Notes: generated by a model from the sequence alone, not told the origin. Positions 17,807 to 28,052 are shown, counted from the stretch's first letter. The stretch is DNA of 64,000 nt from Entomomonas sp945283395 (GCA_946480835.1 CAMLLC010000002.1:359644-423643), one strand, 5' to 3'. Made by a program: numbers and translations.

Positions 17807-20047
17807 TTAATATTGATAAGTAACGGCTAATCTCATACTGCGGCCTGGTTCTGTGTAATAATCGAAAGGTTGTAGCCCAGTACCAGCATTACGTACATCT
17901 GGTACATTAAGAGCATTCCAATATTTTTTATCTAATAGATTAAAAACTCCTGCCTGTAATCTTAGCCCTTTAACTTGGTGAGGTTCCCAATAGGTAGTAA
18001 AATCAAGTACGCCATAGCCAGGTGCTTTAAAATCATTGTCATTCTCCACTTTATTACGTTTGATAGCAGTAGTTAAGCTTAGATCACTTCCCCAATTATC
18101 ATGTAAGTAACTTAGCCCAATAATGGCGGTTAAGGGCGCTACAGAATTTAAATATTGATTGCTTTGGGTGTCTTTCCCTACTGCCCAAGCTGCTGAGCTC
18201 CAAATTTTCCAATTAGAAGTAAATTGCCAATTAGCGGTTGTTTCTGCTCCATAAATACAAACTTTATTGCGATTTTGCCATTTATCCACACCATAGCGAA
18301 AAATATTAGGAGATAGTCCTAAATCTTGCATAGCTGTTTTATCGATGGCTATGCTATCTATAAAGTTTTTATATTTGGAATAGAAAAAATTAACCGAGCC
18401 TCCTAATTGATCATTACCTAAATTAACCCCGAGTTCAAAATTATTACTTTCTTCAGGTTTTAGTTTGGCATTACCTAAAGTGGCGTAGCCAACCCCAGTA
18501 TTAATAAAATTCATATATAATTCTGTTGGGTCTGGAGCTTTAAAACCTTGTGACCAGCGGGCATAAGCTGTTGCTTCTTCAGCTAGACGTCATTTTATAT
18601 CTAGACTGCCTGAGACTTTAGAGTCTTTGCTGGTTTTAAGTGTAGAAGCATTTAAAATTTTACCTGCTTTGTAATTGGAGGTATTCTGTGGGGTATGTTT
18701 ATAGTGATCATATCTGACCGCGGGAGTTATAACTACTCGTTCATTAGCTAAGCCTATTTGGTCAGATAAATAGAGAGCCCACTGTTGACCATGTGTTTTA
18801 GGCATATCTGATTGATTAGTATCTAGCGAGCTACAAGCCATATATAGTCTGAATTTAGGATCAAATGGGCTAGGCATCGAAGTGAATATAGGACAAGCAT
18901 CATAGCCATTGGCTGTTTGTTTTGCGTTAATTTGATACCATTCTCCGCCTAAGGTTAATTTCTGGTTAATGCCTGCAAAATTAATAAATTTATTCAAATT
19001 TCCTGCTGATCCATACATGTCTTTTTGTAATTGATTATTACGCATAAAGTTGCCTATAGGCAATCTAGTCCTGTAAGCTTGTTGTTTATTAACTCTTTCA
19101 GCATGTTGCCAATAAAAAACTGTATTAGCTTCATCTAATAAACTATCAGCAGTCATGGTACGGTAATTATAATCTAAAGATACTCTCTGGCGTGCTACTT
19201 TTTCTTTATTATCATTGTGATTTACAGCATAGGTAGTGCCTTGATTGGTACGTAAATCTATCTCTTTAATTTTAGTGAATTGCTCTCCTGTTATGCCTAG
19301 TTGATGGCCATTGCCTAAATCTTGTTTTACTTTAATAAGAAAGTTATTTTGGCGATTGTCATTAGGCTCTGGCTCAGTTCTTTTGTTACCATATAAATTA
19401 CTGTGACCTTTATTATCTAACTCATGTCCTTGTCTTTTGCCAGCTTGAATTAGCCAAGATGTTTGGGCAAAACGTCCAGCTAGGGCTGCATTTAAACCAT
19501 AACTTTGGTCAGCTGTATCATAATCAGTTTTGAGTAAAGTGCCAAAGTTTTTACTATTGGTTAGCAAATCATCTGGACTTAGTGTATATAGGTTAACTGA
19601 ACCACTTAAACTGCCAGAACCATTGGAAGATCCATTAGCTCCCCGAATAATATCCATTTTCGATAAAGTATTAAATTCTACAGTATCAAGGCCGCCTTTT
19701 TCACTACGTACTCTGTCTTCAAGATAGGGAACACGTATACCATCTACCGTAGTGAGCACTCGGTCTTTTTCAAGTCCTCTTATATTGATACTTTGATTAG
19801 TTCTGTTGAAATTAACTCCTGGTTCAGCTCTTTTTGCTAAATCTTCAAAATTTCTTATAAATCTTTTTTGTAAAGTATCTGCTTTGACTGATGATTGATT
19901 AGGGGAGAGGGAATCAGCTTTTTCTGTTATTTGTAATGTTGGTAAAGTAACATGTTGCTCATTTGTAGTATCTTGATTCTCTTTTGCTATTGCTAGATGG
20001 GGTAAAATCAACATAACAAATAGATAGTTATTTCTTAAATTACACAT
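17807..20047 (-). pseudogene. phuR: TonB-dependent heme/hemoglobin receptor, one in-frame TGA
   Basis: A roughly 746-codon outer-membrane receptor gene, broken by a TGA at 18590-18592. The upstream part (18593-20047) holds a signal peptide, a TonB-box-like region, the plug (SINIRGLEKDRVLTTVDGIR, GSGSLSGSVNLYT) and the first barrel strands. The same frame goes on after the TGA as RLAEEATAYARWSQGFKAPD, a highly conserved receptor motif, and ends in a barrel-type C terminus (MRLAVTYQY). No frameshift is needed, so one base change, probably TGG to TGA, explains it. Divergent phuSTUV genes identify the substrate as heme. Downstream translation may restart at the ATG at 18514 but would lack the plug. 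Confidence 0.85.
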
Positions 20048-20114
20048 TGTTTACATCTCTAATAGTAAAATTTAGTTGTTGTCAAATCATAAACTTTACA
20101 AAATATTTATATTT

Positions 20115-20133
20115 AATGCAAACAATTCGCATT
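20115..20133. promoter_or_regulatory. Candidate Fur box between phuR and phuS
   Basis: The 19-base element AATGCAAACAATTCGCATT is a near-palindrome (7 of 9 half-site positions match) of the form typical for gamma-proteobacterial Fur sites. It sits in the 156-base divergent region between the heme receptor and phuS, where iron repression of both would be expected. Confidence 0.55.
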
Positions 20134-20203
20134 TAGATTTACATTTAATTATTTTGTGCTTATCATTTTCAAAAAAACACTCAATAGGCAGGTGGAATAA
20201 ATC

Positions 20204-21265
20204 ATGCAAACATCTACAATTTACCAACAACTATTAAATCTAAAAGCTAATAATCCACAACTTAAAAATCTAGATGCAGCTAAAGAATTGGGGATAACTG
20301 AAGGAGAGCTGATAGCCAGTAGAGTAGGTGTTGATGTTATAAAATTATTACCAGAATGGGGGGTAGTTCTACCAGCCATTGAAAGTTTTGGCAAAATCAA
20401 GGCGTTAACTCGTAATACTTTTTGTATACATGAACGTAAAGGTGCTTATGCAGATACCTCAATAGGTGAAGATAACAAAGTAGGGTTAATTATATCAGCT
20501 GATATAGATTTAAGATTTCTATTAAGTAATTGGGGGAGTGTATTTGCAGTGACTGATAAAGTTGCTGAGCAAATAGTTAAAGGGGGCTTATTACACAGTA
20601 TTCAATTTTTTAATAAACAAGGTCATGCTGTCCATAAAGTTTATTTAATTGAAGGAAGTAATATGAAGGCATGGCAACCTTTCATTGAATGTTTTAAAGA
20701 CCCAGAGCAGTCTTCGAATCTTGCTATAGAGCCAGCACCATTAGCACAGGCAAATATTAAAGATGAAGAATTAGATGTTGAAAAGTTTGCTGTAAGTTGG
20801 GCTGAACTTAAAGATACCCACCATTTTGCAGCTTTATTAAAAGATTATAAGGTGAACAGAACGCAGGGACTTAGACTAGTGGGCAGAAAATGGACAGAAC
20901 CATTAGCAGTTGAGCTGCTACCTGAAGTATTTGAAAAGGCTGCTGCAAATAAACTGCCCATTATGATATTTGTGGGTAATGATGGATGTGTGCAGATACA
21001 CACTGGAGTAGTTGAAAATTTGAAATGGGCCAATGGGTGGTTTAATGTATTAGATCCTTTGTTTGATATGCATTTAAAAATGGAAGGTATAGCTGAACTA
21101 TGGTTAGTTAGAAAGCCAACCACTGAAGGTATAGTGACTAGTATTGAAGCTTATGATGCAAATGGCGATATTGTGATACAATTGTATGGGCCACGCCGGC
21201 CTGGTCTTCCAGAACGAAGGGCTTGGCGAGAATTAGCAGAGTCTTTTGCTGCCAGTAGGGAGTAG
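20204..21265 (+). CDS. phuS: Cytoplasmic heme-trafficking protein PhuS/HemS
   Basis: A 353-residue hemin-degrading factor of the HemS/ChuS/PhuS type, which receives heme from the ABC importer and hands it to heme oxygenase or degrades it. Two homologous halves are visible: the first with RVGVDVIKLLPEWGVVLPAI and ERKGAYADTSIG, the second with TRTQ-like NRTQGLRLVGRKWTEPL and FVGNDGCVQIHTG. A probable heme-ligand histidine lies in KDTHHFAALL. The start has AGGTGG upstream. It is the first gene of phuSTUV. Confidence 0.9.
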   Translation: MQTSTIYQQLLNLKANNPQLKNLDAAKELGITEGELIASRVGVDVIKLLPEWGVVLPAIESFGKIKALTRNTFCIHERKGAYADTSIGEDNKVGLIISADIDLRFLLSNWGSVFAVTDKVAEQIVKGGLLHSIQFFNKQGHAVHKVYLIEGSNMKAWQPFIECFKDPEQSSNLAIEPAPLAQANIKDEELDVEKFAVSWAELKDTHHFAALLKDYKVNRTQGLRLVGRKWTEPLAVELLPEVFEKAAANKLPIMIFVGNDGCVQIHTGVVENLKWANGWFNVLDPLFDMHLKMEGIAELWLVRKPTTEGIVTSIEAYDANGDIVIQLYGPRRPGLPERRAWRELAESFAASRE

Positions 21266-21269
21266 TAAT

Positions 21270-22148
21270 ATGTATAATTATTTGTTAGGCTTATTAGGCC
21301 TAGTAGGCGTAGCTTTTACCAGCATTTCTGAGGCAGAAGTTAATCGCATTGTTTCAGTGGGCGGTTCTATTAGTGAATGGGTGATAGCTTTAGATGGCGA
21401 GAATAAATTAGTAGGTGTAGACACTACATCTTTATATCCTAAGCAATTAACGCAATTACCTAAAGTAGGTTATCAACGACAATTAAGTGCTGAAGGTGTG
21501 GCTTCATTAAAACCTGAAGTACTTTTGGGAACTAATGAAATGGGTCCGCCTAATGTACTTGAACAAATAAAAACATTAGGAATTAAAGTTGAAGTTTTAT
21601 CTAATAAAGCTGATTTAGAAACGGTTAGACATAATTTGTTAGTTATAGGCGATTTATTGGGGAAAGGGCCACAGGCAAAAATTCTATATGATAACTATCA
21701 AGCTGAGCTAGCAAAATATACTAGCCAAGTTGCACAAGTGCAAAACAAGCAAGCAAAACCCAATGTATTATTAGCTATTGGATTTTCAGGTAATTTATTA
21801 GTGGCTGGTCAAGAAACTACCGGAGACTGGCTTATTAATAAGGCTGGCGGCAACAATGTGGTTACTTTCAATAGTTACAAAGTTTTAGCTAATGAAGCAC
21901 TAGTGGCGTTAAATCTTGATATTATTTTGTTGGCTAATACTGGTGGAGTGACGGATAAGGAACTAGTAGCTAATTTAATTAAGACTAATCCGTCATTGCA
22001 ATTAACTAAAGCAGTGCAACAAAATAAAGTTATTATGCTTGATGCTTCTTTGTTAGTTGCCGGACTAGGCCCTAGAATACCCAGTGAAGTAAATCGGTTA
22101 ATGAACATTTTCTATAATTTACCTACTTCTGCGGATAGCAATCATTAA
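21270..22148 (+). CDS. phuT: Heme ABC transporter periplasmic binding protein PhuT
   Basis: A periplasmic heme carrier delivering heme to PhuUV, about 292 residues. The N terminus MYNYLLGLLGLVGVAFTSISEAE is a signal peptide. It is followed by the helical-backbone binding fold RIVSVGGSISEWVIAL, the tyrosine-containing GVDTTSLYPKQLTQLPKVGYQR typical of heme ligands, and DWLINKAGGNN. An upstream in-frame start at 21246 would overlap phuS; the ATG at 21270 has GGGAG seven bases before it and is used. Confidence 0.9.
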   Translation: MYNYLLGLLGLVGVAFTSISEAEVNRIVSVGGSISEWVIALDGENKLVGVDTTSLYPKQLTQLPKVGYQRQLSAEGVASLKPEVLLGTNEMGPPNVLEQIKTLGIKVEVLSNKADLETVRHNLLVIGDLLGKGPQAKILYDNYQAELAKYTSQVAQVQNKQAKPNVLLAIGFSGNLLVAGQETTGDWLINKAGGNNVVTFNSYKVLANEALVALNLDIILLANTGGVTDKELVANLIKTNPSLQLTKAVQQNKVIMLDASLLVAGLGPRIPSEVNRLMNIFYNLPTSADSNH

Positions 22149-22230
22149 TAGTTAAATCTTATATAAAATATACAGTTGAATTATTAGTGGTTAAACTACT
22201 AATGTTTTATTCATAATTAATGGTTACTTG

Positions 22231-23250
22231 ATGATGGCTGGACGAGTTGCTAGTAAACCTTTATTTATAGGGTTAAGCCTATTTTTATTAATTGCCTTTT
22301 TGTTGTCGCTAACGATAGGGGCCGTGGCTATTCCTCTTTCTGAAATTTGGCAAATATTGTTATTGCAACAACCTCCAACAACTGAACATAGTCTAGTGAT
22401 ATGGCAAATTCGTTTGCCTCGGACTTTGTTGGGGATGATGTCAGGAGCTATATTAGCTATTTCTGGCGTAGCTATGCAGGGATTATTCCGAAATCCATTA
22501 GCTGATCCTGGTTTGATAGGTATCTCTAGTGGAGCTGCTATGGGGGCTGGTTTTGCTATTGTATTAGGATCAGCCTTAACGCTCCCTACTATATTTGAAC
22601 CTTATCTATTATCTAGTTCTGCTTTTATAGGTGGGACTGTCATGGCATGTCTAGTTTATTTGTTAGGCCAACGTAATGGCCGCACTGACGTGGCTACTAT
22701 GTTATTAGCTGGTGTAGCTATAACTGCTTTATCAGGGGCTGTTATAGGGTTATTTACTTTTATAGCTAATGATACTATGTTACGTAAATTAACTTTCTGG
22801 AATATGGGGAGTCTTGCAGGAGCTACTTATTTCAATTTAATTCCATTAGTAATAGTGGTGCTAGTTGTTTGTGTATTTTTGCCTTTTAAGGCTAATGGCT
22901 TAAATGCTTTATTATTAGGTGAGTCAGAAGCTCGTCATTTAGGCGTAAATGTTGAACGGCTGAAAATACAATTGATACTTTGTGCTGCTTTAGGTGTTGG
23001 AGCAGCCGTTGCAATAACTGGAATTATTGGCTTCATAGGATTAGTAGTGCCTCATTTAATAAGATTGTTAGTTGGTCCTAACCATAAAATTTTATTACCA
23101 GCATCAGCAATGGCAGGTGCTATTTTACTTGTATTAGCCGATATAGTAGCAAGAGTTATTTTGGCTCCTGCTGAATTGCAAATAGGTATTGTTACCGCTC
23201 TATTAGGCGCTCCTTTCTTTTTATACCTGCTATTGACTAGGAGATTTTAG
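22231..23250 (+). CDS. phuU: Heme ABC transporter permease PhuU
   Basis: A FecCD-type inner-membrane permease, about 339 residues with ten hydrophobic segments. Family motifs include IRLPRTLLGMMSGAILAISG, MQGLFRNPLADPGLIGIS and, late in the protein, GIIGFIGLVVPHLIRLL, where the ATPase docks. Two adjacent ATG codons (22231 and 22234) can serve as start; no strong ribosome site separates them. Its stop overlaps the phuV start by one base, so translation is probably coupled. Confidence 0.9.
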   Translation: MMAGRVASKPLFIGLSLFLLIAFLLSLTIGAVAIPLSEIWQILLLQQPPTTEHSLVIWQIRLPRTLLGMMSGAILAISGVAMQGLFRNPLADPGLIGISSGAAMGAGFAIVLGSALTLPTIFEPYLLSSSAFIGGTVMACLVYLLGQRNGRTDVATMLLAGVAITALSGAVIGLFTFIANDTMLRKLTFWNMGSLAGATYFNLIPLVIVVLVVCVFLPFKANGLNALLLGESEARHLGVNVERLKIQLILCAALGVGAAVAITGIIGFIGLVVPHLIRLLVGPNHKILLPASAMAGAILLVLADIVARVILAPAELQIGIVTALLGAPFFLYLLLTRRF

Positions 23251-24017
23251 TGTTAAAGGCAGAAAACCTAAGTTTACAAAGAGCCGGTAAAAATATTATC
23301 AGTCATATAGATTTGGTAGTGCCAGCTGGTCAAGTCATGGGTATTTTAGGAACTAATGGCGCTGGTAAAAGTACATTATTAGCTGGTATAAGTGGTGGTT
23401 TAGCACCTTTTACGGGGCAAGTATTATTAGCTGATAAGCCTTTAGCTGAGTGGCAAGCAGAACAAAAAGCGCGCCTATTAGCACTATTGCCGCAAAATTC
23501 TACATTAAATTTTGGTTTCTTAGTTAAAGAAATAGTAGCGTTAGGACGCCTACCCTATAATACAGGTTTTATTAAAGATCAGCAGATTGTACAAGATGTA
23601 CTAGCATTAACAGATGTTAGCTATTTGGCTGAGCGCAATTATTTAACACTTTCAGGTGGTGAGCGGCAAAGAGTTCATTTAGCTAGGATATTGGCCCAAC
23701 TTTGGCCTGTAACCGAGCAGTCTGTATTATTGCTTGATGAACCAACTTCTATGTTAGATCCACTTCATCAACATACCTTACTTAAAGTGGTAAGACATTG
23801 TGCAAAAGAAGGGGCAGCAGTATTAGTTATTCTCCATGATCTTAATTTAGCTGCTGCTTATTGTGATCAGTTAGCCCTACTCAAAGCAGGCAGTATTTTC
23901 AATCAAGGTTCTCCAACAGAGGTTTTGACAACGTCTCATATCAAAGAGGTCTTTGGTTTAGATGTATTGATTGAAAGTCATCCATTACAAGGTTATCCAT
24001 TAGTTATTCCACGTTAA
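23250..24017 (+). CDS. phuV: Heme ABC transporter ATPase PhuV
   Basis: A 255-residue ATPase powering heme import. Walker A is GTNGAGKSTLL, the ABC signature LSGGERQRVHLARIL, Walker B VLLLDEPTSMLD, and the H-loop ILHDLNLA. Translation starts at GTG (23250), whose G is the last base of the phuU TAG stop. It ends the heme operon; no clear terminator follows. Confidence 0.92.
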   Translation: MLKAENLSLQRAGKNIISHIDLVVPAGQVMGILGTNGAGKSTLLAGISGGLAPFTGQVLLADKPLAEWQAEQKARLLALLPQNSTLNFGFLVKEIVALGRLPYNTGFIKDQQIVQDVLALTDVSYLAERNYLTLSGGERQRVHLARILAQLWPVTEQSVLLLDEPTSMLDPLHQHTLLKVVRHCAKEGAAVLVILHDLNLAAAYCDQLALLKAGSIFNQGSPTEVLTTSHIKEVFGLDVLIESHPLQGYPLVIPR

Positions 24018-24152
24018 TTATAACTAGCTTTATTGCTCAGCATTTTATTATAGTAGGATGAATAAGCTAATGTCATTGTATTCAAAAGCTATACTCCAGA
24101 TTATAAGAAAGCTCATAGTTTAGCCAACTATTAAGATAGTTAAGCAACTAAT

Positions 24153-24617
24153 TTAGTGATTGGCTTTCTTTTTGCGTTTTCTTTTATGTTGCTTATGGGG
24201 ATTGCTATTAAGAGGTTTTTTTATGATGGGCTCTAATTGAAAATGATCAATTCCATTTTTAGTTAAAGAGCTACGCATAGTCATTAAAATCATGAAGCCT
24301 GCTATTATCATAATAATAGTGATAATACCACTATAAAGAAATCCTATTGCAGCACAGACTATAAAGTAAGGAATGGCAAACCAGATGGCCCGCTTACTTA
24401 GTTTTTCAGATTCTTCAAATCTATGCTCAAGCAATAATAGATCATCATTAGTCATAACTAGCTCACAATGACAAGTTTTACAGGCTATGGGCATTTTATT
24501 TCTTAGTTTGGCAATATCTGTAAAATCTGCCTTCCAAACGCTTTCACAATGTCCACAAGTAAAATCGGCATTATTATATAAAGGCATTTTTTCAGGAGCT
24601 TGTTGCTCATTGGTCAT
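24153..24617 (-). CDS. Small membrane protein with CxxC zinc ribbon, unidentified
   Basis: A 154-residue protein I do not recognise. Near the N terminus are two CxxC pairs (FTCGHCESVW and IACKTCHCEL), the layout of a zinc ribbon. Two adjacent membrane helices follow (IWFAIPYFIVCAAIGFLY and GIITIIMIIAGFMILM), and the C terminus is a strongly basic tail rich in Lys, His and Arg. It is a single gene between the heme operon and a divergent membrane-protein gene. A role in the envelope or in membrane-bound regulation is possible but unsupported. Confidence 0.6.
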   Translation of the reverse strand: MTNEQQAPEKMPLYNNADFTCGHCESVWKADFTDIAKLRNKMPIACKTCHCELVMTNDDLLLLEHRFEESEKLSKRAIWFAIPYFIVCAAIGFLYSGIITIIMIIAGFMILMTMRSSLTKNGIDHFQLEPIIKKPLNSNPHKQHKRKRKKKANH

Positions 24618-24785
24618 TAATAAACTACCTCATTAGCTCTTTTATTAATTTAATATACTATATAATAAAGATTATTTTTCATCATAGCTAGCACTGCCCT
24701 TTGAATAGCACTTAGTAGATTAATTTAATGATAGGGATAATAGCTTAATAATTATCAGATAACGGATGTGGGTATTGATTAATAT

Positions 24786-26480
24786 ATGCTTTTTTATCAA
24801 AGAAAAATACTAATAGCGCTCACAATAATTTTTGCATTAGTGATGCTAATAGCTAGTTATAACCCTATGCAATCAGATGACTTTGGGTTTTATATTAAGG
24901 GGATGTCAGCTAAAGCACATATAGATTTATATATGCATTGGAGTGGCCGAGTAATAGTAGATTATATATCTACTGCTATTTTATTATTAAATCAGCCTTT
25001 GCTTAAAGCATTTATTAGTAGTCTGGCTTTACCTTGGATGATTTTTAATCTAGCGACGATACCTTATTATCAAGATAAATCGTTAGATAATAAAGTAGCT
25101 ATTTTTGCTTTTATCATTTTATTTATTAGTTATTGGCTAGGCAATCCTGCCTTGGGACAAACAACATTTTGGATAGTAGGTGAGGCCAATTATTTATGGC
25201 CATTAGTGTTTGTTTCGGCCTATATTAAATATTTATTAAAATACCTTCATAAAGAAAAGATTGTTGTTAAACATTATTTTATCATTAGTCTGTTGGCTTT
25301 ATTAGCTGGCTGCTCTAATGAAGCAACGGGAGCATTAGTACTTTATATAACAGTTTTAATAGCCTTATGGGCTCTCAACAATAAGTTGTCTCATCTTTCT
25401 CTTAGTTTAGTCGCCTTTATAATAGCTTTTATTGGTTTTGCTATTTTACTATTAGCGCCTGGCAATATGGAGCGAGCGGCAAATCCTGAATATGCACAGT
25501 GGTTTGCGATACCTTTATTGGATCGTATAAAACAGCATGTTAGCCGTGGTATGTGGGTTATTTTAGAAAGTTACAGTGTTATTTATGTAGTGCTAATTTG
25601 GGTGTTTAGCCAAGCTAAGAGTTGTATCAAACAACAAGATTGGCAGTTAATAGGTATTTTTACCAGTGCTACATTAGTTTTTGCCTTTATATTAGTTGCT
25701 TCACCTCATGCTTTTCTTGATAGAACTCAACTCACTGGCTTGTTTTTCTTATTGGTAACATTAGCTTTTCCTCTTAAAGTGATTTTTTGTAAACGTTTTA
25801 GTGGTTTAGCTAAGTTATTAATAGGTTGTTTTGTTATAACTTTTATAGCTTCTTATATTTTGGTGTTGTTAGCATATCAGTCTATTTATAGACAAAGCCA
25901 AATACGTATAGCTATTATAGAAAAAGCTAAATTACAGGCTAAGCAAAATATTATTATTCCCAACTATTATAAGCCTTTCACCTTGCGAAAAGGAGATTTA
26001 GCAGAGTTGGATTATCATAGTGCTGATATGATGGGGCAATATTATGGAGTCAAATCTATTGAGCTTGTATTTGTTGGATTTGATTATGAACAGATCTTAA
26101 CTTCTCCTTGTAAAACTAACTATAAAGCATTAACTAATGATGCTACGGTATTACAATGTTTTTATGCTTACAAAAATTTTATTACTGGAGAAACTACTTT
26201 TGTTGTCAAATTCAACCAAAGTATTCAGTTTATCAAAGATACCAAAAGACATTTTAGGTTAACAGTTACAAATAATTATGCCAAAACGGATGATCTTTAT
26301 TATGAGATTTCCTTTCCATTAAGAATCATCCAAATAGGTAATGAGTTTTTTTCTTCAGCTAATGCCGTGACTAATTTATTAGCATTGAATAAAAATCCTC
26401 ATGTTAAAGTAAATATTGATGGGCCTATAACAGGTAAAGAATTTATTAAATCGAAAGATATTAATATGATAGTTCAATAA
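24786..26480 (+). CDS. Polytopic membrane protein, DUF6056/GT-C-like
   Basis: A 564-residue protein with about ten membrane helices. The first periplasmic part contains SDDFGFYIKG and HWSGRVIVDY and a later loop has GCSNEATGALVL, which together resemble the DUF6056 group, related in layout to membrane GT-C glycosyltransferases. The acidic DD after the first helix fits that fold. The C-terminal 170 residues (from about 395) are a soluble periplasmic domain. It is followed 28 bases later by an exported-protein gene, so the two may be one transcript. A sugar-transfer role is inference. Confidence 0.55.
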   Translation: MLFYQRKILIALTIIFALVMLIASYNPMQSDDFGFYIKGMSAKAHIDLYMHWSGRVIVDYISTAILLLNQPLLKAFISSLALPWMIFNLATIPYYQDKSLDNKVAIFAFIILFISYWLGNPALGQTTFWIVGEANYLWPLVFVSAYIKYLLKYLHKEKIVVKHYFIISLLALLAGCSNEATGALVLYITVLIALWALNNKLSHLSLSLVAFIIAFIGFAILLLAPGNMERAANPEYAQWFAIPLLDRIKQHVSRGMWVILESYSVIYVVLIWVFSQAKSCIKQQDWQLIGIFTSATLVFAFILVASPHAFLDRTQLTGLFFLLVTLAFPLKVIFCKRFSGLAKLLIGCFVITFIASYILVLLAYQSIYRQSQIRIAIIEKAKLQAKQNIIIPNYYKPFTLRKGDLAELDYHSADMMGQYYGVKSIELVFVGFDYEQILTSPCKTNYKALTNDATVLQCFYAYKNFITGETTFVVKFNQSIQFIKDTKRHFRLTVTNNYAKTDDLYYEISFPLRIIQIGNEFFSSANAVTNLLALNKNPHVKVNIDGPITGKEFIKSKDINMIVQ

Positions 26481-26508
26481 TAATCATCCAAATGATGAGA
26501 GCGGGTAT

Positions 26509-27237
26509 ATGAAAAAGATACTTTTAGTGTGGTTATGGTATTTCATGGTTCCTTGGGTTTTAGCTGGTAACTATAGTCAGCTATATCAAGCGGCTGGCTG
26601 GGATATACAAATTGATCATTTTCATCAAATAGTACTAGATACTCAGCAGCAATATAAAAATAGCTTACCAGATATGCTGTATCAATCAATATTAGCCTCT
26701 TCCAATGAAAGGTTTGCACCAATAGCTATGAAGCAAAGAGGTGAAGAGACTCTACGAGATCAACTAGCTGATCCTCTACCGGCACTTAATTTTTTTAATT
26801 CTGCAATAGGCAAAAAGGTAGTATCAGCAGAAACTAAAGCAACTAGTAAAGCTATGCTGCAAAATAACAAGCATGGTATTCCGTTGATTAAGTTAACAAA
26901 GAGTAGGGACGCATTAATTGGCCGTCTCATTAAAGCTATTCCCTATGAACAAGGAGCTGTTAGTACAGTTGCAGTATTAGTTAATTTAGCTGCGGATTCA
27001 TTAGAATCTATGATGCCTGGCATGGGAGTTAAAGATTCTTTTAATAAATTTGTAATTCCTAAGCAGCAGGTTGAACAACAAATACATAACCAGCTGAAAA
27101 ATACCTTAGCTTATGTTTATCATGACTTATCCGATACAGACTTACAATCATTTGTGCAATTTGCCGAATCATCAGCCGGTCAAGCTTACTATCAGTCTGC
27201 TTTGCAAGTAGTTAACATATCTTTAAACATAAAGTAA
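26509..27237 (+). CDS. Exported protein, DUF2059-like
   Basis: A 242-residue protein with a signal peptide (MKKILLVWLWYFMVPWVLAG). It has two similar helical parts, each ending in a segment of the type FFNSAIGKKVVSAE and FVQFAESSAGQAYYQSA, which is the hallmark of DUF2059-like periplasmic proteins. The function is unknown. It lies 28 bases behind the polytopic membrane protein gene and well before ahpC. Confidence 0.6.
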   Translation: MKKILLVWLWYFMVPWVLAGNYSQLYQAAGWDIQIDHFHQIVLDTQQQYKNSLPDMLYQSILASSNERFAPIAMKQRGEETLRDQLADPLPALNFFNSAIGKKVVSAETKATSKAMLQNNKHGIPLIKLTKSRDALIGRLIKAIPYEQGAVSTVAVLVNLAADSLESMMPGMGVKDSFNKFVIPKQQVEQQIHNQLKNTLAYVYHDLSDTDLQSFVQFAESSAGQAYYQSALQVVNISLNIK

Positions 27238-27341
27238 ATTATTAATAAAAGAAATATAATGAATTTATTAAGATTTTATTAATAAATGTTTAACCAATAA
27301 CATCAATTAATAAATTTAATTGATACTATGAAGTTAATTAA

Positions 27342-27370
27342 TTTTTAATTATTTTTCATGCCTATATAAT
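27342..27370 (+). promoter_or_regulatory. Candidate ahpC promoter
   Basis: A perfect TATAAT at 27365-27370 lies about 50 bases before the ahpC start codon. The -35 position 17 bases upstream is poor (TTTTTA), as expected if an activator such as OxyR is needed. I could not identify a clear OxyR site. Confidence 0.4.
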
Positions 27371-27421
27371 AGTTACAGTAAATAAAGAAAAGTTATATAA
27401 ACCCATCATAAGGAGTGACAT

Positions 27422-27985
27422 ATGTCTCTTATTAATACTGAAGTGAAACCTTTTAAAGCTGAAGCTTATCACAATGGTAAATTTGAAGAAGTAACAGAAG
27501 CAAACTTAAAAGGTAAATGGTCAGTTGTATTTTTCTACCCAGCAGACTTTACTTTCGTTTGCCCTACAGAACTTGGAGACTTAGCTGATAATTATGAAGC
27601 CTTTAAAGAATTAGGTGTGGAAATTTATTCAGTGTCTACTGATACTCATTTTACTCATAAAGCATGGCATGATACTTCTGATACTATCAAAAAGATTCCT
27701 TACCCAATGGTAGGTGATCCGACTGGGGTACTTTCTCGTAACTTCCAAGTTATGATTGAGGAAGAAGGCCTAGCTGAACGCGGTACTTTTGTTATTAATC
27801 CTGAAGGTGTGATTAAGATTATTGAATTACACGATAGTGGTATTGGTCGTGATGCTAAAGAACTTCTTCGTAAAGTCCAAGCTGCACAATATATAGCTGC
27901 TCATCCAGGTGAAGTTTGCCCAGCTAAATGGACACCAGGTGAAAAAACATTAGCTCCTTCTTTAGATCTTGTTGGTAAAATTTAG
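27422..27985 (+). CDS. ahpC: Alkyl hydroperoxide reductase subunit AhpC
   Basis: A 187-residue typical 2-Cys peroxiredoxin that reduces hydrogen peroxide and organic peroxides. The peroxidatic cysteine lies in FTFVCPTEL and the resolving cysteine in GEVCPAKW near the C terminus. A strong ribosome site AAGGAG precedes the ATG. A terminator lies between it and ahpF, its reductase, so ahpC is probably made in excess over ahpF. Confidence 0.97.
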   Translation: MSLINTEVKPFKAEAYHNGKFEEVTEANLKGKWSVVFFYPADFTFVCPTELGDLADNYEAFKELGVEIYSVSTDTHFTHKAWHDTSDTIKKIPYPMVGDPTGVLSRNFQVMIEEEGLAERGTFVINPEGVIKIIELHDSGIGRDAKELLRKVQAAQYIAAHPGEVCPAKWTPGEKTLAPSLDLVGKI

Positions 27986-28052
27986 TAGCTTTTGTAAGTT
28001 TGCTCCTTGCTTCAAGGGGTAGAAAGATAACATATATAAGAAGCAAAGACAC

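Noticed and set aside
18590..18592. General recoding of TGA as tryptophan
   Set aside because: TGA is used as the normal stop of aat and of the APC permease in this window, so a local nonsense mutation is the simpler reading.
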